From Cryptomeria japonica (lineage: Eukaryota > Streptophyta > Pinopsida > Cupressales > Cupressaceae): a stretch of 64,000 nt of DNA. Below the pieces are notes generated by a model, which was given only the letters and a program-made list of their open reading frames with translations, ran no database searches and had not been told where the DNA came from. The DNA lies in assembly GCF_030272615.1 (NCBI RefSeq), contig NC_081412.1, positions 547,242,488-547,306,487 on the forward strand, given 5' to 3'. Position 1 is the stretch's first letter, and each line of letters begins with the position of its first letter. The position numbers were made by a program, and so were the translations under genes. Positions 33,514 to 46,233 of this stretch are shown here, piece by piece.

Positions 33514-34571
33514 TGTTGGTATTTTGGTATGGTTTTATCATTGATGTCAACACCTACTGAAACACTAGTACTTTGGAGATACAACAACATTCACCGACAA
33601 GCAACTATTGCACAGTTACTGGTATATGGTTCACCGGTAGGATATAATGATCACTAGCACTTGGAATGATATGGAAGACACTTGGTAATGTCGAAGACAT
33701 CATGTGGACACTTTGTTTTGAAGAATTAATCATTGGTATATTCATATTTGCATATTTGCTTTTACCGGCAAATAGGTCCAGGGTTACCTACGGTTACACC
33801 GGTAGGTTTATCTTTTCCAGATCAGCATGACATGCTATGGAGATGATTTATTATTGATTTAAATGTATTAAGATGACATGTTCAATCGGTTATTGCATTG
33901 GATATTATATTGTTTATTAAATATTTTTTATTGTAATATCTTGTAGAGCCGAGCTACTAAAATTGGTCTTAGGTTATGGTATAAATGTAAGATCTTATTT
34001 GTAAGATCGAATGTGGAATGGGAAGAAGAATTGTGAAAAGGTATATGCGAGATTAAGAAGAGGTATACATGAAGACATCATTTGAAGGTGAAGCTAGGTT
34101 TTTGTAGAATCATATCAACATTACATCGGTACTGAATCTAGCATATGAAGATGCTATTTTGTGTAGTACATTTTTATTGGATTTAACCATCCAATTGTAG
34201 TCAGTGTGACTCCCATTTTTTGATTGAGCAGTGAGCTCTAGGCTGTTGGCCTTTCTGCATGTGCAGACCCCATTTATGTACACTTACTATCTACAGTAGT
34301 ATCATCTGATTGTGGGTAAGGTTTCCCACCGTGGTTTTCCCCCTTACAGGGTTTCCACATACAAATATTGGTGTTATGTGTTATGGATGACTTTATGTTT
34401 ATGTTTCATGCATTAATCTTTACTGGTATAACAATTTATTGTTAACACTATCTACCAACATACTTAACTAGTTTACTAGTATTAAGCATTAAGTTGGTTA
34501 CATGGTTTTTGGTTTGAATTTATTAGACAACTGATTCACCCCCCCCTCTCAGTTGTCTCTGGGACCTAACA
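33514..34571 (+). repeat. 3' LTR of copia-A
   Basis: 1058 bp, TG...CA, followed by target duplication TCATC at 34572-34576. Confidence 0.93.
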
Positions 34572-35800
34572 TCATCAACATCTCCAACTGAGTCAACATC
34601 TGTATATGCACATAAAGTAAAGTTATCATTCTTAGGGTACCATAAGCCATATTTTGATGTACCTTGCAAGTATCTAAAAATCCTTTTCACCGCCATCTCA
34701 TGATTTTCTCTAGGATTACTTTGAAATGTTGAAACAATACAAACATCATTCATAATGTCAGGCCTAGTCTAAGTCAAATGAAGTAGACCTCCAATCATAG
34801 ATTTGTATCATGTAGGATTTACCGGTGCATAAACATCTTTTCTTGTCAATTTCTCACTTGTAGCCATAGGTGTACTTATCAGTTTAGAATCTCCCATACC
34901 AAATTTCTTCAACAATTCCTTAGCATATTTAGTTTGATAGATAAAAATGCCTTTGTCAGCCTGAGTAATCTGCAAACTGAATAAAAATTTCATCTCACCA
35001 ATCATAGACATCTCAAATTCTTTCTCCATATTCTTAGAAAATTCTATGCATAATTTATCTTCACCTCCAAAAATAATGTCATCCTCAAATACTTCAACAA
35101 TCAATATATCATCATCAGTGATTTTATAACATAAACTACTATTAGCACCGCCCTTAATAAAACCAAGCTTCAAAAGATAATTATCCAACCTTGCATACCA
35201 AGCTCTTGGTGCTTGTTTTAATCCATATAAAACTTTCCTTAACCTGCAAACCATATCAGTATCATCTAATAGTGAAAAACCATCAGGTTGCTCAATATAA
35301 ACTTCCTCATCAAGATTCCCATTCAAAAATGCATATTTAACATCCATCTGATAAACATTGTAGTTTTTATAAGCAGCATAAGCAAGAAATAATCTTACGA
35401 CTTCAATCCTAGCTACCGGTGCAAAAGTCTCTCCATAATCAATTCCTTCCTTCTGAGAATATCCTTTACACACCAATCTAGCCATATTCCTTATAACTTG
35501 ACCATCCTCATTCAATTTATTCCTAAAAACCCATTTAGTTCCAATAACATTTTTATTTTTAGGCAAGGGAACCAAAGTCCATGTGTTATTTTTCTCAATC
35601 TGATCTAATTCTTCTTCCATAGCTTTGAACCAAAATTCATCTTTACATGCCTCAATTACTGATACCGGTTGAACTTGTGAAATTAAACATACCTCACTAG
35701 TTTCTAGTCTTTTTCTTGTCATCACTCCATTTCTCTTATCCCCAATGATTTGATCTTCAGAATGATTCAGTTTCACATACCTAGGAGTCTCCTGAATCTC
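34572..35800 (-). pseudogene. copia-B reverse transcriptase
   Basis: Minus-strand Copia RT with a mostly open frame (35776-34808). Motifs: [60 protein letters not shown] and [20 protein letters not shown]. The catalytic box reads [11 protein letters not shown], where copia-A has FVDD. The sequence then runs [13 protein letters not shown] and reaches the copia-A insertion site. An RNase H start (DVDSVGDVDDVR) lies at its end. Confidence 0.9.
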
Positions 35801-37400
35801 TATTCCTCTTCCCTATTCTTTAGTTACTATAGAATTCTCTGATGTTGCCTGAGTAACTGGTTCAACTCTCTATTCTGGTAAAGGTGCTACTGGTTCAAAT
35901 ATAATCATTTCCACTGCCAGTTCCTTCTCATAAAATTTGATTTGACTTTTGCTCGGCTCATCTACTTTGACATTAGCACTTTCCACAATTATCTACAATC
36001 TCTTGTTATAACATCTATATGCTTTTCTTTCATTAGAATAAAGAATAAATATGCCTTTATCACATCTAGGATCAAATTTCCCAATAGTATCATCTCTCTT
36101 GATATATCATTTACTACCAAAAATATTAAAAAATACTTAATTGTAGGTGTATTGTCAAACCATAATTCACAAGGTGTCTTACCAGTTTCTCCTTTGATAT
36201 GTACTTTGTTGAATGTGTAAACTATTGTACTCACTACTTCTCTCTAGTAGATATAAGCTAGATTTGCTTCCATCATCATTGTTCTATCAGCATCCAAGAT
36301 AGTTATGTTTTTTCTTTCCACAACTCCATTCTGCTGAGGTGTCCTAGGAGCATAAAATTGTCTTCTTATACCATGCTTGTCACAAAAGTTATTAAACTCA
36401 CCGGATGTGAATTCTCCACCATGATCTGATCTCAAACATTTAATCTTCAATCCCGTCTTAGTTTCCACTTTAGCCTTAAAGATTTTGAATTTTTCAAATG
36501 CTTCAGATTTTTCTCTTAAAAAAGTAACCCACGTCATTCTAGAATAATCGTCAATGATTAGCATGAAATATCTATCACCATGAAAGCTTTTAATTCTAGT
36601 AGGGCCACACAAATCAGTATGAATAAGCTCAAGAAAATCATTTGATTTATCTTGTATACTCCTAAAAGAGGTTCTGACCTGTTTACCCATTTGACATTCT
36701 TTACATACCAAATTATAGGACATTATAATCTTAGGTATATCTCTAACAACCTTAGTTGAACTGATCTTCACAATGTAATCAAAATTCACATGACACAACC
36801 TTTTATGCCATAGCTAACTCTCATCAATCTGTGTAATCAAACATGTCTTCTCACTAAAGCTCAAATAAAATATATTACCTTTTGTCTATGTATCAATTAC
36901 AATCTCCAACCCTTATCTAGTAATGATTTTGAATTTTCCATCCTTGAACTATAATTGAAATCCCTTATCTATGAATTGTCCTACACTCAAAAGATTATTC
37001 TTCAAACCTTCAACATATTAAACATTGTCAATATTGTTCTTACCATCCAATGATATACTTCCTTTTCCCTTGATCATACATGCCTTGTCATCTCCAAATC
37101 TAACTAGTCCACTATCAAATTCTTGCAAAGACAAAAACTTCCCTTTATCTCTAGTCATATGATGTGAACAACCACCGTCAATTACCAATTCATCCTTGTC
37201 CTCAATTTTAGTATAAAGTGCCTTCTCCTCAGATACATTCTCTTCTAGTGCCGGATCATCTTCCTTGATAGCTAGAAACACCCATTCCTTCCCATTGTCG
37301 GATCTACTAGTAGAGTCTTCTGTCGGTTCATCATCTGAATCAGTAATGCCTTCCTCATCCACTATGTAGCATGATTTGTCTCTATTTTTCTTTAATCTAT
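35801..37400 (-). pseudogene. copia-B protease and integrase
   Basis: The protease site reads DGGCSHHMTRDKGKF (about 37180-37136), with Gly in place of the catalytic Ser of DSG. An acidic region SDDEPTEDSTSRSDNGKEW precedes it. The integrase is well preserved at 36798-36244: CKECQMGKQVRTSF, HTDLCGPTRIKSFHGDRYF, LRSDHGGEF, PRTPQQNGVVERKN; the D, D and E residues are all present. Confidence 0.9.
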
Positions 37401-38400
37401 ACTTGTTCTGATATCCAAGGTTAGGCTTAAATGATTGTTTAACTCTTTATTCAAATCTTGAATTCCTTTAAGTACATCTAGATGCAAAATGACCAATCTT
37501 ATTGCATGCAGGACATTTAAAGGTTCTTTTCCTTCATACTTACTTTCTACCGGTCCTTTTGGTACTCTTCTAGCAAATAGCGCTTCAAGTTTCTCAAACT
37601 CATCATCTTCTCTCTTCATATCTTCTAATTCTTTTGCATATAAAGCTTTCTAGTCTTTATTATCAGTTGTAGATGTAGATACATCAAAAGAAGGTTCAGT
37701 CTTCACAGCTCCAAAAGGTCCAAATTCCTCAAGCTCAAAAGCAAATAGTTTCCCAACCAAAGTATCTCTATTGATAGATGTATTAGACATTGTTCTCAAC
37801 TCATTAATAGTAGTAGCCTTCATTTTTAAGCCTGTGGTAGGTCTCTCAAGTCTTTAGAAATAATTTCATCTTCGCTTAGAGTTCCACCACAACATTGAAT
37901 TCCCATAACAATCTCATTTACTCTTTCCATGAATGCAGTAATCCTTTCATCTCCTTCCATCTTTAGGTTTTCATATCTCACCCAATAACCATCAATTTTA
38001 GCAATCTTCACTGTAGGGTCACCTTCATTAAGATTTTGCAAATTATCCCATATAGCCTTTCCAGATGATTTGTCTATTAATCCCATTATTTGTTGATCAG
38101 AACATGCACACAAGAGGGCTTCTCTTTCTCTACAATCATTCTCAAGCTCCTTGTCCAAGTTTTCCAGAGGAGGATTTGCATATCCCAGATTATAGGGTGT
38201 GGCACCATTCTATGTGATCTCCCAAATCTCCTTGCCAAGACATCTTAGATGAGTCTCCATCTGAATCTTCCATATTGCATAATTTGTTCCTTCTAGCCTA
38301 TGTATATCCCTTCGAAAGATAGCTCCAAAAGAAATGGATAAACTTGAATTGTTAGTCACCATAGGATCTTCCTCAAGTGGTTAAGCTTTCTGTAGAGAGG
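37401..38400 (-). pseudogene. gag: copia-B gag
   Basis: Minus-strand gag, related to copia-A gag: LLCACSDQQIMGLIDKSSGK, DGYWVRYENLKMEGDERIT, AFMERVNEIVMGIQCCGGTL. A zinc knuckle CPACNKIGHFAS is readable near 37480-37515. Frames are broken by indels. The intact Trp of DGYWVRYE identifies the ancestral codon of the first copia-A gag stop. Confidence 0.85.
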
Positions 38401-38406
38401 ACCAAA

Positions 38407-38418
38407 GCTCTGATACCA
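38407..38418 (-). other. Primer binding site of copia-B
   Basis: GCTCTGATACCA on the plus strand, that is TGGTATCAGAGC on the minus strand, two bases from the LTR. Confidence 0.92.
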
Positions 38419-38420
38419 AT

Positions 38421-39642
38421 TGTTTGACAATTTAGATAACTAAAAGGCAACTGAGAGGGGGGGGGGGTGACTCAGTTGTCACAGATTACCAGAAGTATTA
38501 ATAATTTAAAATTTAATACCGGAACCCAAAACAATAATACCGAAATAGAAATTAATCCAATTAAACATAAACAATAATCACCTAATAAAATCCATCCACA
38601 CAACACCAAGTTTTGTACGTGGAAAACCCGATAAAGGGAAAAACCATAGTGGGAAGCCTAACCACAGTCAGATAATACTTCTACAGTAAGTATAAGAATT
38701 ACAATAAAGGGGCCTGCACTTGTAGGAAGGCCAACAACCTAGAGCACACTGCTCATCACAAAAAGAGCCTCACTAACTACATATAAATCTAGACTACAAT
38801 CTAGAGAAGTGTTGAACTACAAAAGATAGCATCTCCTATGCCTGAGTACAGTTTCAGTTAAGATCAATACAAGAGGAATAAATCCTCTTACACAAACCCA
38901 ATTCGATCTCCAATGATCGACCAACTCCTTTGCCTGAATGATATTACATTATTCACATATTACATTCCTTGACCATGACCTCTTACATTAACCATGATGA
39001 TCTACAATGAGATCTTACATCTATTTATACAAACCCTCGATCATAAACAATCAGGTCGACCACTAGACAATAAAATGATTACACAATTACAAACCATGTC
39101 ATCCTTAGACCAAAAAAGTAATAACAACACATAATACATCCTGAAAATACAACAATAGGTCCTATCCACATATTACATTAATGTCGGTCCATAAGCTAGA
39201 TCAACCACGACCAAGTATAGGTCCACATGCTTCAACAATGATCTCCAAATGCCAAGTCTCAAACATGATTACCAAAACCATCCCAAAACTCCATCATAAG
39301 CTGTATCAACACCATTTATGCAATTCATCAAAGATCTCCACAAAAAACTTTGTCGTTGAAACCCTTGCCGGAACCAAAAACCAATCTTCTAAGTAGGCAG
39401 GATAGCATCCAATCACCAGACCAAAACCAACGGATCAAGTATGAGTATGAGCATTATGAACAAACCAATTCCATCACCAAATTATAGTGAAGCCTTTCAA
39501 ATCATGCTAGATCCAAGTTAACTAGAAATCACTCAACCTACTAGAACAAGAAGGGTGCCGGTAAAACATCCAAACAGATAGTGTTGACGTCAATGACAAA
39601 ACATCAATGCAACACATAATCAATTCCACCAAATGGCCAACA
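38421..39642 (-). repeat. 5' LTR of copia-B
   Basis: 1222 bp between TGTTTGACAATTTAG and GGCCAACA on the plus strand, so TG...CA on the element strand. It matches the fragments at 15248-15761 and 17466-17534, which define a second member of this LTR family. A G-run near 38456 marks the CCCCTCTCAGTTG end shared with copia-A. Confidence 0.88.
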
Positions 39643-41821
39643 TATTCTTTGTATTAGATATGAAAAAGGATATACTATGAGGATGAATAAGGAAGCATGA
39701 TAAGAAATGTAAAATAAAGGATCTACCCAGAATCACAAGCAAGAAGAAACAACCAACTACTAAGTTACGGTTAACTGACTTAAAAAAAAATCAACAATGG
39801 ATATTAAATGAAATAAACAAGGTAATGTCAAAGTAAAATAAAGATAAGAATAAAATATTTAAACTAATGTTATGGAAGAACCCTTTTAAATAATGAGTAT
39901 TACAAAAAAAGGAATAAGTGTTTATTTATTATGTTTGTGTCTTAATTATCTTATGTGTATATTTTATCTCCATATATTCCCTTTCTTTCATTCACAATTT
40001 CATGTTAAATAATCTAGATATCTCTTTATTGTTTTACATCTTAAAGAAGTAGTTTTCATTTTGTACATTTGATAAAATTTATAGATGTTATATAGAATAT
40101 ATAGATAACTTAATTTTCAAGCTATGAAACTTAGAAATCCAATAGTTTATGGTATCAATGGTGTGTTTGGCTCACGTTTGTGAGTAATAACATTGTGCTT
40201 TAAAATACAAAATTTCTAGCCAAAAATAGCAACGTTTGTGGCTTTGTACCTATAAATCATCACAAAGTAATGAAGGACATCCTATTATTAAAATTAAATG
40301 GGTGGGAAATCCCCTTCGGATCTCTAATTAAAAATATATAATTCTAATGAACCAACATATGCTAGTGCAAACATAGAAAATCTCAAAAAGGATTCTAAGA
40401 TGAATATGTTTGATTGGATTTATATTTGTTATTATATGAAAATTTCTTTACTCACAAGTAAAGGGTGATGTAATTATAGGATTATAGATTACATGATTTT
40501 CAAGTCATAAGCACTGATCATGACAATCAATTTCTCTTTGTTAATCCTTTTGTAGGTAGAAACTACAAAAGAACTATCTATTAAAAGGATCAAGAAAGGG
40601 TTGTGTACCCACTACCATTCACATCAAAACCTAGATAGAAAAAAAAACTACATATTTTATGTCTTGATCCTATCTTGAAGCAATGTATGTAGATAGTCTG
40701 GGAAATGAAGGAGGTTCTCAACACTTGGGAATATAGGATGGGGATTAGATCAACCATAAAATACAAGACTAAAATTAATCAAGAAAAATGATTTAACTAA
40801 AGGAAAGGGTTGTAATCTCAAAAATTAAAATTAAAAATAAAATGAGTTCCTTGTATACTCAAGAATCTAAAAAGAATCACTTGTTTTCCAAAGGGCCTAA
40901 TGCCAAAGTTTTGAGGTTGGACTCAACATTTGGTTCATGTTTTATTTTGTACACCTAAAAGACAACCATAAGTGCATGTTTCCATTAGGAATTATAGTCA
41001 CTAGTTACAATAATTCAAGGTTATGGATTGTCTTGGTAGTGTTTAGGGAAATGGACTATGATTAGAATGTCTAAAGGTGATGGCCTATCCCTATGTTTGA
41101 GACATTGGCTATATTATACATGTACATTTGTTGTAGATGTCTATCCTATTGGGTGGATGGATATTCCTTATGGATATATGCCTACCCCATTCGGGTAAAT
41201 TCCTATCCTAGATGGATAAATGAATACACATCTTTTATGTATGAATGTATGTCTCGTATTAATGGATACCTATTCTAGATGGATAGATTTCTATATTGTA
41301 TGGAGAGAAGTGCATGAGTATACAAGTGAATGAATATTAAATAAATTCAAAGAAAAAATAGTTGTGTATGGGGTTAAATATTATTGGGAAATTACATGTG
41401 GTACTAGAGAAAGGTTCGAAAATGAGGCCTTGAGCCTACTATGACTCACACAAAGGTTAACATAAATGACTTCTTTAAAAAGTATTGAAGTTAACTTTAG
41501 CCTGGATTTAACTTTATACCAACACTAATTTGGGAAAAAGTTTGAATCCACAAACTCTAAATGACAAGATCAAGAAAAAACCATGCTAGAACTACCCAAA
41601 GGAAAAGGAAAGATAGCAATAAATAAGAGAACACAAAGAAAAAGGGGTAGTTAATGTAGAGATTGAGGAAACAATAAAACTATTGAAAAATGAAATAAAT
41701 CAATTCCTTATAATAATCCATGTGTAGTACTTTAGTTCAAGACAAGATAACATGGAGAATGAGGTAGAGCCTAATTTTTAGGACTATCTAGAAGAATAAA
41801 TTCCCTATGATATGAGGAGTT
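39643..41821. other. AT-rich stretch without recognised gene
   Basis: Low-GC sequence with short A/T runs. Around 41130-41290 a degenerate array of TGGATA/ATTCCTATCC-type words repeats several times. No transposon termini or convincing ORF. Confidence 0.4.
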
Positions 41822-44368
41822 ATGCATATCCTACGAAAGATGCAAGTACTCTCTAAGTATTTCAATAAAATTACTCCACCAAAGTTGAATGAGAAACAAC
41901 TACTAAGAGAAGAGGCAAAAAGTTGGCTAATTGATATGGAAAAGTATTTTGAGTTAAGGGATTATGATGAAACTACTAAATCCCTTTTGGGGTTCTACCA
42001 AATTTTTGGAGAAGTAGCAAGTTGGCGGAAAAATACTGAGTAGAATGGATGCAACAAGGAAAATATAGCATAAGATCAATTTGTCAACCATATTTATAAA
42101 ATGTGGCTTCCATAATTATTCTTTGATCTAAAGATGGTTTATTTCCACAACCTTTAACAAGGGTCTACAATAGTACAACAATATTGAGATAAGTTTGCCA
42201 AGCTATTGAAATATGTATAATATATAAAAAGGATGAGAACATATATTCTATTAAACTTATCCTATGATTAAATACTAACATTGGTGTAGAGGTGGACGTG
42301 CATGGGATATAAAACATGATTGAGGTACTCAGGAAGTTGTTTAAACAAGAAAGGAAGTTACAATCCCTAGTAGTGGTAAGCTAAAACTTTATCAAAGTCA
42401 ATAATCAACCATTTAAAAGAACAAAAGAATTTAGAGGATACTCTACCTCCTATAAAAATTAGAAGAATAACTTATCAATGAGGAGGCCACCACCCTATAA
42501 AAACCAAATAAATAACAAGATCAACAATAACAAAGGAAATTTCAACATAAATAGCCAAATGGTTTTAAATAGACCAACAAACCCACCAAGGCTTTAGGAC
42601 ATAAGGAATAACATACCTAGGAACTAGATGCAATGAGGACCACTAGGACAACTATTTATGTGTGGAATGAATCATTAAACAAAGGAATACCCAATATTGT
42701 AAGGATAAATTAGATCAAATAAACCACAAGGGGACCTCCACAAAGGATCCATGTTATAGTAAGGAATGAAAAAACCTCATTTCATAATGACCCTATAGAA
42801 AGCATAGGGACACTTTTTGGTTAGTTAGTTTATATTTAATTCACATAGGATCATGAAAATGTTTCATTTCTCTAAAATTAGTAAGATGTCTTTAAAATTT
42901 AAATGTATGGAATCATCATTTAAGGTTCAATATGGAGATAGGTTGGCTATGGAAGTGATTTAGTGACGACAAATTTCATAATACAACTTCTTGAGATGGA
43001 AATAAGGGTAAATATTTATGTGACACCTTTAAGGTCATATTATGTGAACTTTGGGATGAGTTGGCTAATAGATCATGAAGATAATGTAGATTGTTATAAT
43101 AAACTAGTAATATGTTTAGACAAAGAGTCAAACTTTCAAGAAATCTTAGGTCCATAAGTGTACAAATACTATATTATCTATAAAATTAAATAAACAAGGG
43201 AGAAGTGGAGACCAAATATACATGGTTTTATTGGATGAAATGAAGAAGAAAATACTTCAACCTTTGAAAATTAGCCTTCCTGCAATACTATTTAGGCATA
43301 TTTTTCTTGAAAATTTACTAGGATTACCTCTAAAAATGAAATTTTATTTCTCTATTGAAATAGTACCTATAGTAGAATTGATGTCTAAAGAACAATATAA
43401 AATGAACATAAGTAAGCTATTGGATCTCAAGATAGAATTAGGGTATCTCCTAGGTAAGGGATTGATAAGTCCAAGTGTATCCCCTTGATGATAACTAGTA
43501 TAATTAGTTAAAAATAAGGATGGGACCCTAAGGTTGTGCATTGATTATATAGTGAATATTGAATAATGTCACAATAAAGAATAGGTATCCATTAAAACAC
43601 ATTGAATACCTCTTTGATCAAATGAAGGAAACAACAATATTTTCCAGAATAGACCTTTGATCTGTGTACCATCAACTAAGAGTAAAGAGGAGGATATCAC
43701 CACAAATTTTAAAGAAAGGTATGGATAATATGAGTTTACAATTGTGCCCTTTGGTGTGATTAATTCCTACTCCAAATTCATGAACCTCATGAGTAGTGTT
43801 ACCATAAGTATTTGGACAAATTTGTCTTGGTATTTATGGATGAAATATTATTTTTTTTCAAAAATGGAGAATAATGTTTAGTACATCTATAATTAGTATT
43901 GGAAAGGCTAAGGGGACATAAACTATATGATATATTATCAAAATATGCTTTCTTTGAAAATAAAATTTACTATAATAGGAGCATTATATAAAAGGAAGGA
44001 ATTGTTATTGACCCAGATAAGGTAAAAGTGATAATGGAATGGCCAATTCCTAAGAATATTTCATATCTAAGGAGCTGACTAGAAAGGTATTGTAAAATAT
44101 TTTTAGTGAAATTTTTAACAATTACAAATCCTATCACTTCACTACAAATAAAGAAAAATAAGTTCTTATGAACAAAATAATACGATAAGGAATTTTGACT
44201 CCAAAGGGGAAAAATGACTATGACACCTATTCTAAGAGTTCCTGATCTAGATGGGAATTTTGTAGTTGTAATAGATGCTTCAATAGAAGCTATGGGAGGG
44301 GTAATATTACAAGTAGAAGGTGTGGTAGGAAAAGAATCTACAAAATAAAAAACTCATAAAGTGAACTA
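41822..44368 (+). pseudogene. Second, heavily decayed Ty3/gypsy gag-pol
   Basis: Old chromovirus-like remnant. Gag piece AKSWLIDMEKYFELRDYDE and a GEVASWRK-like motif at 41822-42043. Protease-like FGMSWLIDHEDNVDC at about 43051-43095 (usually LGMDWL). RT start LGYLLGKGLISPSVSP (43440-43487), then DGTLRLCIDYI, an EFTIVPFGVIN stretch near 43733 and degraded catalytic box. RNase H start ILRVPDLDGNFVVVIDASIE at about 44230-44290. Many stops and frameshifts. It ends abruptly where a Copia LTR and a solo LTR are inserted. Confidence 0.75.
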
Positions 44369-45156
44369 TGTTGGCAAATGCACACTCCAATGAGATATTC
44401 TAGGTGATTGAAGGTTTTGTCAATGATGGCAACCTTGCAATCATATGAAACCGGCAAGACAATTTACCAGAACCAGCAACAATAGACTCTACATTGGCAC
44501 ACAGAACACTGACAGTAAAAGGAAGTATACCGGCACCCAGGTCGACAAGAATTTTGTTTATAATATATTTTGTAATTAATTGTAAAATCATTGTAAGTCG
44601 ACTTGGCAAGTTGTAAAATGACTCGTATATGTATGAGATCATTATAGAACATTTTGTAAGGAGGTAAATAGGTGAAATAAGGTAGACCTAATATGGGAAT
44701 TATAGGTTAAGGGTTTATCTATGAAGTAGAGCTAAAACCGGTACTGGATCTGGCATAGTAGATGCTATTTTGAAGTAGTACAAGACATTGGATTTGCATA
44801 ATCCATTTTGTAAGTCACTGAGACTTCCCATTTTGTAATTGAGCAATGAGCTCTAGGCACTTGGCCTTCTTGCATGTGCAGGCCTCTATTGTAGCAGTAA
44901 TATTCTCTTATTGGCCAGTAAGTGAATATTGTGGGTCACAAATCCCACTGAGGTTTTTCCCACACCGGGTTTCCTTGTTAAACTAATGTGTTATGGTGTG
45001 ATTTTGATGTGGTTTCTATTATCTCTATTTATTGCATTACTTTGGTTTACCGGTATATAGTATTGATATGCTTTACATGTTTTAAGTTAAGAAAATTATA
45101 CAACCAGTAAGATACTTATTCACCCCACCCTCTCAATATCTTTGGGAATCCTAACA
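44369..45156 (+). repeat. Solo Copia-type LTR
   Basis: 788 bp, TGTTGGCAAATGCACAC to ATCCTAACA. Flanked by AACTA (44364-44368) and AACTG (45157-45161), a 5-bp target duplication with one G/A difference. No primer site or internal region follows, so it is the product of LTR-LTR recombination. Its end (ACCCTCTCAAT...CCTAACA) resembles the copia-A LTR end. Confidence 0.85.
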
Positions 45157-46233
45157 AACTGTGCACACTATGATTAAGAACTTTTGAAATCAAGGAACAC
45201 TGAGAGGGGGGTGAATAAGTGTTATGCAATTTTTAACATTCTTAATATGTCCTTTGAACCACTTAATGCAAATGAATAAAAGTAGAGTGAAAAAACACAA
45301 AGCAAATAACATTAACACCATAACACCGAGATTTTTACATGGAAACCCGGTTAAGGGAAAAACCACAATGGGATTGAGACCCACAATATTAACATACTTT
45401 ATTAGAAGTATAATAATATTACATGAGGGGAATACACATGAATTCAGGCACACTACCTAGAGTTCACTGCTCAAATTACAATAAGGGATACAACCCCAAA
45501 AGTCTCACTTCCTTATAAAAGATTACATATAATAATTGGAATGTATGAATTGATAAACAACATCTATAAATGCCAAAAATAGTTCTGGTTAAGCACAAAA
45601 CACTCTATTGTACAACACTGCTCTATTCTGATATTCGGTTGTATTCCAGAGCTCAAATATTTCACTTGTGCACGTGAAACTATGCACAATTTCCCATACA
45701 CACATCACACATAACCATCGATATAAAAAATGATCAAATCAAACACTCTTGTATATCTGCAATATCAGATTAAACATTTTTCATGTCGGCCCAAAATGCA
45801 TGACACACAAATGAAACGTGTTACCCAAGTCGGCTCAATCTGACCCAAAAAAATCATACAGACCAAAAAAAATTGTCCACACACTTCCCACATGTTGGCT
45901 TAACATCATCAAACACAAAAACAACTGCCAAAATCGATCTGCAAGATCCGCACAATGAATCTTCATATGTTACTGTTGATAAGCATTGCTCTACTAAAAA
46001 ACCTGTCTACCAGATCTTCCAATTTACACATAACTCAACACTGGAGGTCGCAAACCTAGAATAAGGCATATTACATGTCTTCAATTCTTCTTTGAGATCT
46101 GCAACACAAAATACTCAACATAACTTAACCACTAACCAAAACATTGTACACTCTACTAGATGTCCTATTCTTCTCACCAAACCTCAATCAATCTTCTGAT
46201 ATGAATGAATTATGAACTGCAGATGGTATACCT

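Larger units (their letters stand above)
27875..34571 (+). mobile_element. copia-A: complete Ty1/copia retrotransposon nested in copia-B
   Basis: Full element with TG...CA LTRs (27875-28936 and 33514-34571), primer site, gag-pol in a single frame (28993-33147) and polypurine tract. It is flanked by the 5-bp target duplication TCATC (27870-27874 and 34572-34576), with opposite orientation to its host copia-B. Structure is complete, but about 14 premature stops make it inactive. Confidence 0.95.
27160..39642 (-). mobile_element. copia-B: Ty1/copia retrotransposon split by copia-A
   Basis: Minus-strand Copia element read 39642 to 27160: 5' LTR (38421-39642), primer site (38407-38418), gag, protease, integrase, RT (to 34572), then after the copia-A insertion RNase H (27869-27434) and a 3' untranslated region. 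The two halves join across a duplicated TCATC. The 3' LTR is missing; similarity is lost near 27160. Related in sequence to copia-A but with a different LTR. Confidence 0.88.
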
